Source of the DNA: an uncultured Eggerthellaceae bacterium
GTDB taxonomy: Bacteria > Actinomycetota > Coriobacteriia > Coriobacteriales > Eggerthellaceae
DNA length: 64,000 nt
Direction: 5' to 3'
Assembly: GCA_910589125.1 (NCBI GenBank)
Contig: CAJURX010000002.1
Span: forward strand, 1 to 64,000
Below, piece after piece: positions 9,301 to 16,941 of the stretch. Positions within the stretch are counted from its first letter, which is position 1. Each line of letters opens with the position of its first letter. A program made the translations under genes and the position numbers. The notes under the pieces were generated by a model that was not told where the DNA came from, searched no databases, and saw only the letters and a list, made by a program, of their open reading frames with translations.

Positions 9301-12300
9301 AACACGCACCTTCATCCGATCGAAATCCGAACCACTGAACAGCAGCTTCTCGCTCTTATAGTCAAGCTTGAAATCCAGGTCATAGTCGAAGAAGGCCTGC
9401 TTATCCCCTTCGAACCGCAAGACCGGGTAGCCCACATTGATGGTAGGATCGAATTCCCACACGTCATCGCCATACCCCAGGTTATCGTATACGGTTCTCG
9501 CTCGCAGCGGGGGGTAGCGATAGGCGTTTTGGTCCAGGCCATTTTCGTCACGAATGGTCGTGGCGACACTGCTCCTCGCAAATGAGACGTCTGCCGAGGC
9601 ATCCTTCGTCAAGCTGCGCCCGGTTTTATTGACCGCGTCTTCATAGCAGTTCCGGAAGGCGCTGCCTGCGCCCTCGGCCGTGTAGCCCGCCAAGCGCCAG
9701 TAACCATCCTTCGCAACCCCTAGCCCAACGCAGTTGGACACCTGGGTGTTCGCGGCATCATAGTTATCTTTCTCGATATCACCCAGCAGCACGCCAACCA
9801 TTGAAGGAGCACTACCGCCCACGTTGACCTTCGAAATGCAGCGGTTCAACTGAGCCGTCGTCCTCACCGCTCCCACCACGCCACCGCATTTGGCGCCCGC
9901 TGCAGAAAGGCTGCCCTGCACGAAGACATCCTCCATCGAGCCGTTGAGCATCCACCCGGTGACGAAGCCGCCATAGCCGCCCTGACCGCATGCCAGCGTA
10001 CCGTTCGTCACCTGGATGCGATTGAACTGCGACCCCTGAGCTGTCACGCCGTTGACGCCCATCCACCCATCGTCACCCGACACGTACCCGATGCGAACTT
10101 TGCCCCGCAGCTGCACATTGTCGAAGAACAGGTCGGAGAACCTCGAGTTGAGGGTGCGGCGCGCAAGGATGCCGTGCTGCTGGGCAGTCGCGATGTCCTG
10201 CAGGTTGCTGCAGTTGCGAATGGTCAGATTGTTGATGTCAGCGTTGTACACGTTGGCGAACAACGATGCGCCGCGCAAGCCCGATATCGTATGACCGTTG
10301 CCATTGAGCACCTTGGGGGTCGTGGCAGTGCCGGCCACCAGCTGCGAGACCACTGAGACCGCCTTCGTTGCAGCTGCCTCATTGGCAGCGGACCATTCCG
10401 TGAAATCCAGATCAGCCAATATATGGAACGTATCCACGCCAGACCGAAGGTCATCGGCGATGCCCACGAAATCCTCGACCGAATAGATGTTCCGCTCGAA
10501 CATCTTGTAGCTCACGTTCTCTATCTCGGTATTGGTCACCGTCTTCGCTGGGAGTCGCGTCATGGTGTTCTCGAGGGACAGGTCCTTGATATAAGCATGC
10601 TTCGCCCCTGCAAAGAGCGCGGGCAACGCTTCGTCTTCCGCATAGATGCGATGGCCTTGCCCGTCGAACTTGCCCATGAACACCGTGTTGATAAGGCCAG
10701 CCACATCCGGATCGACGCCGGACACCTTGATGTCGTTGTCCAAGACGTAGTGCCCGTACGGGTTGTCGACGATCTTCTGCAAGTCGTCCATGATGCGGAT
10801 GTGCGTGACGGGCACCTTGTCCTCGTACACGCTCGAGCGGAAGTCGTTCGTCATGCGCTTGGCCAGGAAGTACATGCGCGAGCGCAAGCTGTTCATCTGC
10901 GTGAGGTTGCGGTCGTCCTTCTCCGCGTCGGTCTTGAGCGCCGTCTCGAACTTGTCCACCAAGTCGTCGAATTCGACGTAGCTGATCTTGTCCTCGTTGG
11001 CCTCGATGGCGTCCCACTTGGCCATCAGCCATTCCTTGAAGGAGTCGTACCCGGTGAGCTTCTTGAGCTTCGCCAGGTCGCCGCCGCCCCCGTGGCGCCC
11101 GAACTCGGCCCAGGCGTCGAAGCCCTGGTCGCCGAATATGCGATACATCTCTATCTTGAACGACCGCGAATCGGGGCGGTTGCCGTTGCAGTGGATGGGG
11201 AACCACCACACGCCGCGCAGGTCATCGGCAACGTAGTTGGCCCACAGCCACGTCACACTGCTCGTCTCGGGCAAGCCCGGACGCATGAACAGCTGATTGT
11301 CATACACTTCTTCCACCGTCTCGAACTTGCGCGAGCCGTCGTTGAACACCGAAGCGTTCACCGGCATGGTAGCCGTCGTGCCGTCGTAGCCGCTCAGCAC
11401 CTTGTTGCGAGCATGCAGGATCGTGGCCGTAGCACCGGTGTCCATCGCCGAGGTGCCGTTCTGGCCGTCGAACCACGCCTGCGATGCCACCTTGTTCTGC
11501 TCGTCCTTGTCCAGCCGAAGGAATGCTTGCAAGGCTGCGTAGTCCAGCACGTCCAGCGCTTCGTACATCTTGTGATAGTAGTCGTCCACCTTTTCCTTGG
11601 ACATGATGCGGTCGCGACTCAGATTGGACGATACGTCGGTCGACAGGTCCCAATCGAAGGTCAGGTTCATCACGTAGGACCAGCTGCCGAACCCTTGGGT
11701 CAGGAACCCATCGGTATAGTCCTCGTTATTGTCGATGCCGCGCTGCTCGCCATTCAGGAATATCTCCTTGTCCAGCGCGTGCGCCATCTCGTGGGACCAA
11801 TAGTAGTCCCAGGCGCACCCAAGCGCCGTATAGGCCAAGAAGTAGATGTTCTTGTCGGTCCTCGAAATGTTGTTCGTCATGGCCGCGGCGCCCTGGCCGT
11901 TGGCGATGAAGCGCCCGGTGACATCGGTGAAGTTCTTGAGATACGGGTCTTCGGTGAGCTTCTTGCCCGTGGTGCCTTCCCGTTCCATGATCGACCGGCC
12001 CGTGTCGTATCGCGAGAAGATGTTGTCGAAGCCGACGACGCAGACGGAGTTGACCCGCTCGACCCCCACGATAGAGGTCACGGTGGACATATAGCGCGAT
12101 GCAGGCACGAATATGCGGTCCAGCCGCTGCTTGTACGATGCCCGATGAGCATCGTCGAGCGGGGTGCCAACCTCGTAGTTACCTGTCGACCCTGAGGCGA
12201 TCAGCATGGTGGTGGACGCGAAGTACTGCGCACCCGGCTCGACGGTCAGCCACAAGAGCAGGTAGTCGGCGTACCGCGATGCCTGGTCCCAGCCGCGCCA

Positions 12301-14562
12301 GATCGGCGTCTCGCTTTCGGGGCGGCCTTCGTACTCGGGCGGCTTGTACTCGTGATAGAACGCAATGGAGCTCATGTAGTCCTTGAACCAATCGGCTATG
12401 TCGGCGTAACCGGTCGTGCGCTTGACCAAGAGCTGGACGAACTGGACCGAGGTCGTGAGACCCGTGTAGCTATAGAGAAGCTTGGGGATCACCATCTCGG
12501 AGAGCGACTCCACCTTGGCGAAGATGGGCATGTAGGACTTCCGCAGCGTGGGAGTCATGCTCAGAAGCGACAAGCCCGGCCTGATGATGCTGCCCCGGAA
12601 CGCCATCACCAGGAACCCGTTGGCGTCCTTTTGGGCCCCCACGGCTTCGTTGCCGCCGACATCGAAGCCGAAGAAGCGCTCCAGGTAGGTGTAGAGGAAC
12701 ATCAGGTTGAACATCTTGGCCTCGGGCGCGGTCGAGCTCCAATCCTCGCTCGGCGTGGCGCTTTCCGCGTTCTGCATGATGTAGTTCCACGCATAGGACG
12801 ACGAGTCGCACGCATTCCATGCGGGAATGTTGGTGACGAGGTTGGCCGCCACTTCCTCGGCGTTGTCGCGAATGTTCTTGTCGAAGTAATCGCGGACGCT
12901 GCGGTGCATCTTGGGGCTGCCCACGTAGCTCTGGAACCACGAAGCCCAGGTCTTCGACCGTATGAACGAGGCCATGCGGGTGATGGCCGGCTGGGCGCTC
13001 TTGCCGATGGTCCAGAAGTTCGGCTGGTACAGCATGCCCGTGTCGCGCGCCGTGTAAGACGCCGTGCAGGTTCCCTTGCCAAGATAATCGAGGTCGAGGG
13101 TCTGCGAAGTGCCGTCGGCAAAGTACACCACGCTGCGCACGATGTCTTGCTCTTGGCCCTCGAACAAGCTCACCTTCATGCCGTCGTCCTTGTGCACCGG
13201 CCACGTCTCGCGAATCTCCTTCGTGGCAAGCGGGCTATCTGCCGACAGGGCATTGCCTGACTTCACGATGTCCTCGTAGGAAGCGAAGGGAGCCAGCTTG
13301 TAGGCATTGAGGTAGGCGTATTCGCGCGCAGCGACATAACCGGGGGTGTTCGCGAGGTCGGCCTTCACCGTGGCGTCGTTCACCGTGGGCTGGCCCTTCA
13401 CCTGCCGCACGTAGCCATCCCCTTCCACACCCGTGGTGAACAGCACCTCGAAATGCCTCTCCTCCTCGTCGATGGAGGCAGGCAACCGAAGGGTGAGGTA
13501 GCCGCTGCCACCTCCCCAGCGCACATCGACGACGGGGCTGTAGAACGCCGGCATGTTGTAGGCTCTGACGAGCACCGTATGCTCGCGTGCGTTGCTCTTG
13601 ATGTTGTTCATGAAGAACGCTCCGGCGCGAATGCCGCCGGTCCTGTTGTACAGCGTGACGGATTGGACGTTCTTCACCACGACCTCAGGTGAGTACGCAC
13701 CGCGGGGCGCGGCCGCAGTGCTGTCTTGAGCAGCAGCCTCCTCAGCCGAGGCCGCTTGAGCAGCACGCGTGGCAGCACCATGCGCAACAGGCTCCTCATC
13801 CATCGCGCACAGGCTCACTGTAGCAGAGATGATGCCTGGCCTGGCACCGCTCGTGCTCTCGCCCGATTCGCTGGCAACATACGGCTGCTTCGTGACCACC
13901 TCGCCGGGCGAAAGGAGCTCATCGTGAGGAATGGCTGCTTCCTCTTCCGCCCTGCGCGCCTCTTCAGCAGCAAGGATGTCCTCATACGCGGGACCCTGAG
14001 CGACCGCTTCGAGCGCGGCCTGGACAGCCTCGTCGTCTTGTGCCAGACGCTCCTCTACTTCAGAAGAGAGGCTGCCGTCCTCATCAAGGCAATTGCCGCA
14101 CGCATCCTCAGATTCCATCCCAGGTACATCCGCTGCAGAGGCCGACCCCCCCCCATCGCCATCTTGCTCAAGATATGACTCCGTGAGCGTGCTGACGATG
14201 AATTCGTTGTCCAGATCGTCCTCGGTTATGGTGCCGTCGGCCAGGTAGCCATCCAAGATTGCCTGCTTCTCCGCCTCGGTCTTGCGCGGGATGATCCGCT
14301 CCTCCTCAGAAGGGCTCTCCACCTGACCTTGTGCGACCACGACCGTGCCGTCTATCGGCACATCCATGTTGATGCGCTCATCCAAGGATAGCGATATCGT
14401 CTGCTCAGACGCTTCGGCTGCAGGATCAGAGGACACAGGATCCGCATAGGCAGGCACTACCTCGGAAAGCGGGAACGCGGGCATGAGCAGCGCCCCCGTG
14501 AGCATTATGGATATGGCGATGCGCCCGATGCTGTGCGGTACCATTCTCGTTCGTTCAAGCAC
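6355..14562 (-). CDS. Giant sortase-anchored M26-like zinc metallopeptidase with InlB-type repeats
   Basis: A 2735-residue surface protein. A GTG start with GGGAGGG upstream is followed by a Sec signal (hydrophobic core, cleavage probably after AYA near residue 41). HEMAH at 924-928 plus E947, in a context resembling Streptococcus ZmpB/IgA1-protease (M26), gives a complete HExxH + Glu zinc site. Residues about 1260-1600 contain short Gly-rich repeats suggestive of a beta-helix, as in GLUG/M26 proteins. About seven Listeria-Bacteroides InlB_B repeats (GYTFEGWY...ARW pattern) span about 1954-2503. A Pro/Asp/Thr/Gly-rich wall-spanning segment leads to LAETG at 2700-2704, a hydrophobic helix and a basic tail: a variant sortase signal. 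It is probably a cell-wall protease acting on host or neighbouring proteins; the target is unknown. Confidence 0.88.
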   Translation of the reverse strand: MLERTRMVPHSIGRIAISIMLTGALLMPAFPLSEVVPAYADPVSSDPAAEASEQTISLSLDERINMDVPIDGTVVVAQGQVESPSEEERIIPRKTEAEKQAILDGYLADGTITEDDLDNEFIVSTLTESYLEQDGDGGGSASAADVPGMESEDACGNCLDEDGSLSSEVEERLAQDDEAVQAALEAVAQGPAYEDILAAEEARRAEEEAAIPHDELLSPGEVVTKQPYVASESGESTSGARPGIISATVSLCAMDEEPVAHGAATRAAQAASAEEAAAQDSTAAAPRGAYSPEVVVKNVQSVTLYNRTGGIRAGAFFMNNIKSNAREHTVLVRAYNMPAFYSPVVDVRWGGGSGYLTLRLPASIDEEERHFEVLFTTGVEGDGYVRQVKGQPTVNDATVKADLANTPGYVAAREYAYLNAYKLAPFASYEDIVKSGNALSADSPLATKEIRETWPVHKDDGMKVSLFEGQEQDIVRSVVYFADGTSQTLDLDYLGKGTCTASYTARDTGMLYQPNFWTIGKSAQPAITRMASFIRSKTWASWFQSYVGSPKMHRSVRDYFDKNIRDNAEEVAANLVTNIPAWNACDSSSYAWNYIMQNAESATPSEDWSSTAPEAKMFNLMFLYTYLERFFGFDVGGNEAVGAQKDANGFLVMAFRGSIIRPGLSLLSMTPTLRKSYMPIFAKVESLSEMVIPKLLYSYTGLTTSVQFVQLLVKRTTGYADIADWFKDYMSSIAFYHEYKPPEYEGRPESETPIWRGWDQASRYADYLLLWLTVEPGAQYFASTTMLIASGSTGNYEVGTPLDDAHRASYKQRLDRIFVPASRYMSTVTSIVGVERVNSVCVVGFDNIFSRYDTGRSIMEREGTTGKKLTEDPYLKNFTDVTGRFIANGQGAAAMTNNISRTDKNIYFLAYTALGCAWDYYWSHEMAHALDKEIFLNGEQRGIDNNEDYTDGFLTQGFGSWSYVMNLTFDWDLSTDVSSNLSRDRIMSKEKVDDYYHKMYEALDVLDYAALQAFLRLDKDEQNKVASQAWFDGQNGTSAMDTGATATILHARNKVLSGYDGTTATMPVNASVFNDGSRKFETVEEVYDNQLFMRPGLPETSSVTWLWANYVADDLRGVWWFPIHCNGNRPDSRSFKIEMYRIFGDQGFDAWAEFGRHGGGGDLAKLKKLTGYDSFKEWLMAKWDAIEANEDKISYVEFDDLVDKFETALKTDAEKDDRNLTQMNSLRSRMYFLAKRMTNDFRSSVYEDKVPVTHIRIMDDLQKIVDNPYGHYVLDNDIKVSGVDPDVAGLINTVFMGKFDGQGHRIYAEDEALPALFAGAKHAYIKDLSLENTMTRLPAKTVTNTEIENVSYKMFERNIYSVEDFVGIADDLRSGVDTFHILADLDFTEWSAANEAAATKAVSVVSQLVAGTATTPKVLNGNGHTISGLRGASLFANVYNADINNLTIRNCSNLQDIATAQQHGILARRTLNSRFSDLFFDNVQLRGKVRIGYVSGDDGWMGVNGVTAQGSQFNRIQVTNGTLACGQGGYGGFVTGWMLNGSMEDVFVQGSLSAAGAKCGGVVGAVRTTAQLNRCISKVNVGGSAPSMVGVLLGDIEKDNYDAANTQVSNCVGLGVAKDGYWRLAGYTAEGAGSAFRNCYEDAVNKTGRSLTKDASADVSFARSSVATTIRDENGLDQNAYRYPPLRARTVYDNLGYGDDVWEFDPTINVGYPVLRFEGDKQAFFDYDLDFKLDYKSEKLLFSGSDFDRMKVRVHNLPYRALKDLPNGDKKGDWQNPIFSSGPTLFYSITDDADTIDLSEKIEYERFQNNETAFKGTRSVSLYCDAGSLGLGKPYSFEKTIEVSPRPEMDCADRVRGVRAGTDGMGAIHFASIGVYKPSDLEYRPVADEGAEDGADVAADGAGATEAAWTPLAAAATPVKPGTYEVRIAATDHSFASYSKQVVVDERDPDSLMHPLMLDANGGSWVQADKVPLEYNESETLVLPTGSDVIRNGYTFEGWYESDDFSGSPVTQIDPGKTEPITLYARWSPNAYAVKLNLNGGEFADESDNVTEYVAGTGTALVAPSRGGYTFGGWFDNEACAGDPISAIGVFDFGDKELWAKWDPNTYSVTLDLMGGMLAEGVSDSLTYQSGTRVSLPTADDMTRLGYAFGGWFDNAAYAGSPVTAITEADFGDKQLWAKWTSILYEVSLEKNQGTLKVGEQDVFSYQFGFGVTLPELERGGYEFGGWYDNADCSGDSVEAIGPDETGERAFWAKWTPITYEVVYNMGSDHNGNVPPESIDLSPYESYTTGTGLTLPSTDVMAWEDHDFAGWYDSAAFEGRPITEIGADDYGDVTLHARWAGEACILFFHENGGAFATTPQTVYEFGDDGVQEGSTVALPTATDITRDGCIFEGWYDNADFNGQPIESVELRRGNIDLFAKWTAVEYGISYDLNGGAWASGYTAPGSYTVDMGVVRLPGTADVVRDGFVFTGWYEDAALAGAPVTEIAQGSTGDLMLYAGWEESSPPDPGPDSDEPLLEIVSLAISELGDQAISWDESSYAKIEVPRSKVPTKAEDFAIEVPEGVECEITKRELSLFHWLVRFVSPSREGDESTIWDIVLRSKADPSVEKRYALEIVPVDEGGDPAPNPPTDGTDPTPDPPAPPTGGDTDPTPNPPAGDPAPTPGDPQPMPQPTPPLGAGPDAPGAPDGSGSPNGEDGDHLAETGDDAPGMLLLMAGIGCLAALGACLAYRRRCRR

Positions 14563-14615
14563 CCTGGCTGCCCTCCCTTTTTAGCACGGAAGAAGTAGCT
14601 GATACAGTCCGTTTT

Positions 14616-14645
14616 ATTATAGAGGGCCAGGTAACAGTTCAGCAA
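14616..14645 (-). promoter_or_regulatory. Sigma70-type promoter of the giant surface protease
   Basis: On the minus strand TATAAT (14621-14616) lies 18 bp downstream of TTGCTG (14645-14640), with the GTG start about 55 bp further on. The perfect -10 is the strongest in the neighbourhood. Confidence 0.6.
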
Positions 14646-14795
14646 CGACCAAGATCGCGTTCTACAGGGGCTTTCTTGGCGATCAGGCAGATCATCGTGC
14701 CGATGCGCGATCGTCCGCGGGTCCCCTCTGGTCCATCCTGATGAAGCCCTGCCATCAAGCTTCCTCGACCACTCGCGCCGCATGCGTGGAACCCC

Positions 14796-15686
14796 TCAGA
14801 CCACGAGGTGCTTCATCTCCTTGAAGAATCCCTTGAGATCTGCCTCGAAAGCGCTGTCGCTCAATCGGATGAACGATATCCCATGCTCGATGGGCTTCTC
14901 CTTGAGCCGGATCAGGCCGAGCGCCCCCTCTTCCAGCTCATGCCGCACAGCGCTCTCGTAGAGGAACGATATCCCCAACCCTTCCGCGAGGAAGATCTTG
15001 ATGATATCCAAGCTGCCTATCTCGGTCACGTCTGCGAAGGCATTGAGCGAGAGGTTATGCTCAGCAAGCGCATGCTCGAGAACGGCACGCGTGCCTGAGC
15101 CCTCCTCTCGCACCAGCAATTGCATGCCCAGCAGATCATCGAAGGAGGCGCGCTCGCCCATGAGCGCATGATCCGCAGCACACGCGCATACCAGCCTCTC
15201 CTTGCTGAATGCGTCACACGCATACGCGCTGCGGTCGAACAGCCCCTCCACGAAGGCACAGTCGATGCTGCCCTCTTCCAGCAATGCAAGGAGATGCGCT
15301 GTGCCTCCTGAGCGTATGGTCACTTGCACCTCGGGATGCATGACCAGGTATCGAGCCAGCGGCTGCGCTGCCACGTACCTCCCCGCTGTGAGCGTCATGC
15401 CGACCCTCAGATGACTGCGCGCACCGCTGCCAAGAGCATGCAGCTTGCGCCTGAGGAGCTCATCATCATGAGCGCGCACCGATAGCACGTCGCGCAGGAC
15501 GGTTCCGGCCTTCGTGAGCCTGAGCTTGCGATTGCCATAGGTGAACAGATCGGTCCCGTATTCCCGCTCGAGGTAGGAGATGTGCTGAGAGACCGCTGGC
15601 TGCGTGATGTGCAGCTCGCGGGCCGCCGTCGTGTAATTGAGCGTCTGGCAGACCGTGAGGAAAGTCTTCACCCTGAAGTCCAGCAT
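14796..15686 (-). CDS. LysR-family transcriptional regulator
   Basis: A 296-residue protein. The N-terminal winged helix-turn-helix is at residues 1-60 (FLTVCQTLNYTTAARELHIT followed by QPAVSQHISYLE). The effector domain from about residue 90 is of the periplasmic-binding-protein type. It is divergently oriented from the TDT transporter gene, with a 224-bp spacer that holds a perfect palindrome. LysR proteins usually control such a divergent neighbour in response to its substrate, so it probably regulates the transporter and itself. Confidence 0.92.
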   Translation of the reverse strand: MLDFRVKTFLTVCQTLNYTTAARELHITQPAVSQHISYLEREYGTDLFTYGNRKLRLTKAGTVLRDVLSVRAHDDELLRRKLHALGSGARSHLRVGMTLTAGRYVAAQPLARYLVMHPEVQVTIRSGGTAHLLALLEEGSIDCAFVEGLFDRSAYACDAFSKERLVCACAADHALMGERASFDDLLGMQLLVREEGSGTRAVLEHALAEHNLSLNAFADVTEIGSLDIIKIFLAEGLGISFLYESAVRHELEEGALGLIRLKEKPIEHGISFIRLSDSAFEADLKGFFKEMKHLVV

Positions 15687-15775
15687 GCAAGTCTCCTTCG
15701 ACGATGCCGAGGTCTGTGACCTTGTCGAGCTTGTTGGGCCGCCGTGCTGCAGCGCGACGCTTTCGATAACAAATG

Positions 15776-15791
15776 ATTATGCATGCATAAT
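15776..15791. promoter_or_regulatory. 16-bp perfect palindrome, probable LysR operator
   Basis: ATTATGCATGCATAAT is identical to its reverse complement and contains the T-N11-A pattern of LysR sites. It sits about midway between the LysR gene (start 15686) and the TDT transporter (start 15911), in an AT-rich patch of an otherwise GC-rich window. Confidence 0.65.
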
Positions 15792-15910
15792 ATGTCATAA
15801 GGAACAGCTGTGAACGAGCTGGGTGATAATCGTTGCCGTTGATGTTCCTGCGCCGCACTGCCATGAACCGGTGCGGCGTGGATGACCGATCGGGTAGCGA
15901 AAGGACTCAA

Positions 15911-16873
15911 ATGACGGATATCATCAAAGGCGTTCCGATCCCCACAGCAGGAGTTGCGCTGGGCCTTGCGGCTCTCGGCAATCTGCTCTCCCCCCTCATC
16001 GGATTCGTCCGTCCTCTCTGCGGAGTCCTTTCCGCCCTTTTGGTAGCTCTGGTCATCTGCAAGATGGTCATGTTCCCCCAGATGATCAAGGAGGACTTCA
16101 AGAACCCCATCCTGGCCAGCGTGTCCGCTACGCTCCTGATGGCGCTCATGCAGCTGGCAGGCTACATCGCTCCCGTCGCCTACCCCCTGGCGTTCGCGCT
16201 CTGGGGAAGCGCCATCGTGGCGCATCTGACGCTCATGGCGTGGTTCGCAGGAAGATACTTCCGCTCCTTCAAGCTCGATCAGGTATTCCCAACGTACTTC
16301 ATCTGCTATGTGGGCATCATCGTGGCATCAGTGACGTCGCCCATCTTCGGCATGGAGGCCGTCGGGCACGTCCTGTTCTGGTTCGGCTTCGCCTGCTACC
16401 CGGTGCTGCTCGGCCTCATCACCTATCGATATGCAAAGCACCCCGTGCCCGGTGCAGCCCGTCCGCTCTTCTGCATCTACTCAGCGCCCGCGAGCCTCTC
16501 CATCGCAGGCTATCTGGCGGTGACGGATGCACCGAACCTGCTGTTCGTAGGCGTCCTGCTCATGTTCGCGCAGGCGTTCTTCGCCATCGTGCTCGTGAAG
16601 GTGCCCGCCTTCGTGCGCGGTGGGTTCTTCCCCAGCTATGCAGCCATGACGTTCCCCTTCGTGATCACGGCGACAGCCCTCATGCTCTCCCTTGAGGCGT
16701 TCGCCGAAGCTGGGTTCGCAAGCCCATTCATCCTGCAAGCTCTCTGCATCGCTGAGATCATGTTCGCCACGGGGATGGTCGCATTCGTCCTTGCACGCTA
16801 CGTCGCATTCCTCGCAAAGCCCGCCCTTGAGGCACGCGCTCTGCGCATGGAGGCCGTCGAACCCGGGATGTGA
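15911..16873 (+). CDS. TDT-family (tellurite-resistance/dicarboxylate) transporter
   Basis: A 320-residue membrane protein with about ten hydrophobic helices, matching the SLAC1/TehA/Mae1 (TDT) fold in length and pattern. The ATG at 15911 has AAAGGA upstream; the reading frame extends further upstream without a ribosome site, so that part was excluded. TDT members move C4-dicarboxylates, sulfite or other anions. The substrate here is unknown. The divergent LysR gene suggests substrate-induced expression. Confidence 0.8.
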   Translation: MTDIIKGVPIPTAGVALGLAALGNLLSPLIGFVRPLCGVLSALLVALVICKMVMFPQMIKEDFKNPILASVSATLLMALMQLAGYIAPVAYPLAFALWGSAIVAHLTLMAWFAGRYFRSFKLDQVFPTYFICYVGIIVASVTSPIFGMEAVGHVLFWFGFACYPVLLGLITYRYAKHPVPGAARPLFCIYSAPASLSIAGYLAVTDAPNLLFVGVLLMFAQAFFAIVLVKVPAFVRGGFFPSYAAMTFPFVITATALMLSLEAFAEAGFASPFILQALCIAEIMFATGMVAFVLARYVAFLAKPALEARALRMEAVEPGM

Positions 16874-16879
16874 TCCCGG
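16863..16879. terminator. Short hairpin between convergent genes, possible terminator
   Basis: CCGGGAT (16863-16869) and ATCCCGG (16873-16879) form a 7-bp stem with a 3-nt loop that overlaps the stop codon of the TDT gene. There is no T-tract, so this is a weak call. It lies in the 68-bp gap before the convergent hybrid kinase gene. Confidence 0.3.
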
Positions 16880-16941
16880 AGGCGCAAGGCGCACCGCTTG
16901 CACGAGCGCAACGCCCACGAGAGCTGGTGGAGGCTTCCTGG

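Noticed and set aside
10423..12195. 590-codon open frame on the plus strand inside the giant protease gene
   Set aside because: It is exactly antisense to a protein with a recognisable zinc site. Its translation is His/Val/Arg-rich with no family resemblance, as expected from a GC-rich complementary strand.
14505..14783. 92-codon minus-strand frame over the promoter of the giant protease
   Set aside because: It overlaps the protease start out of frame, contains the promoter elements and has no ribosome site or recognisable motif.
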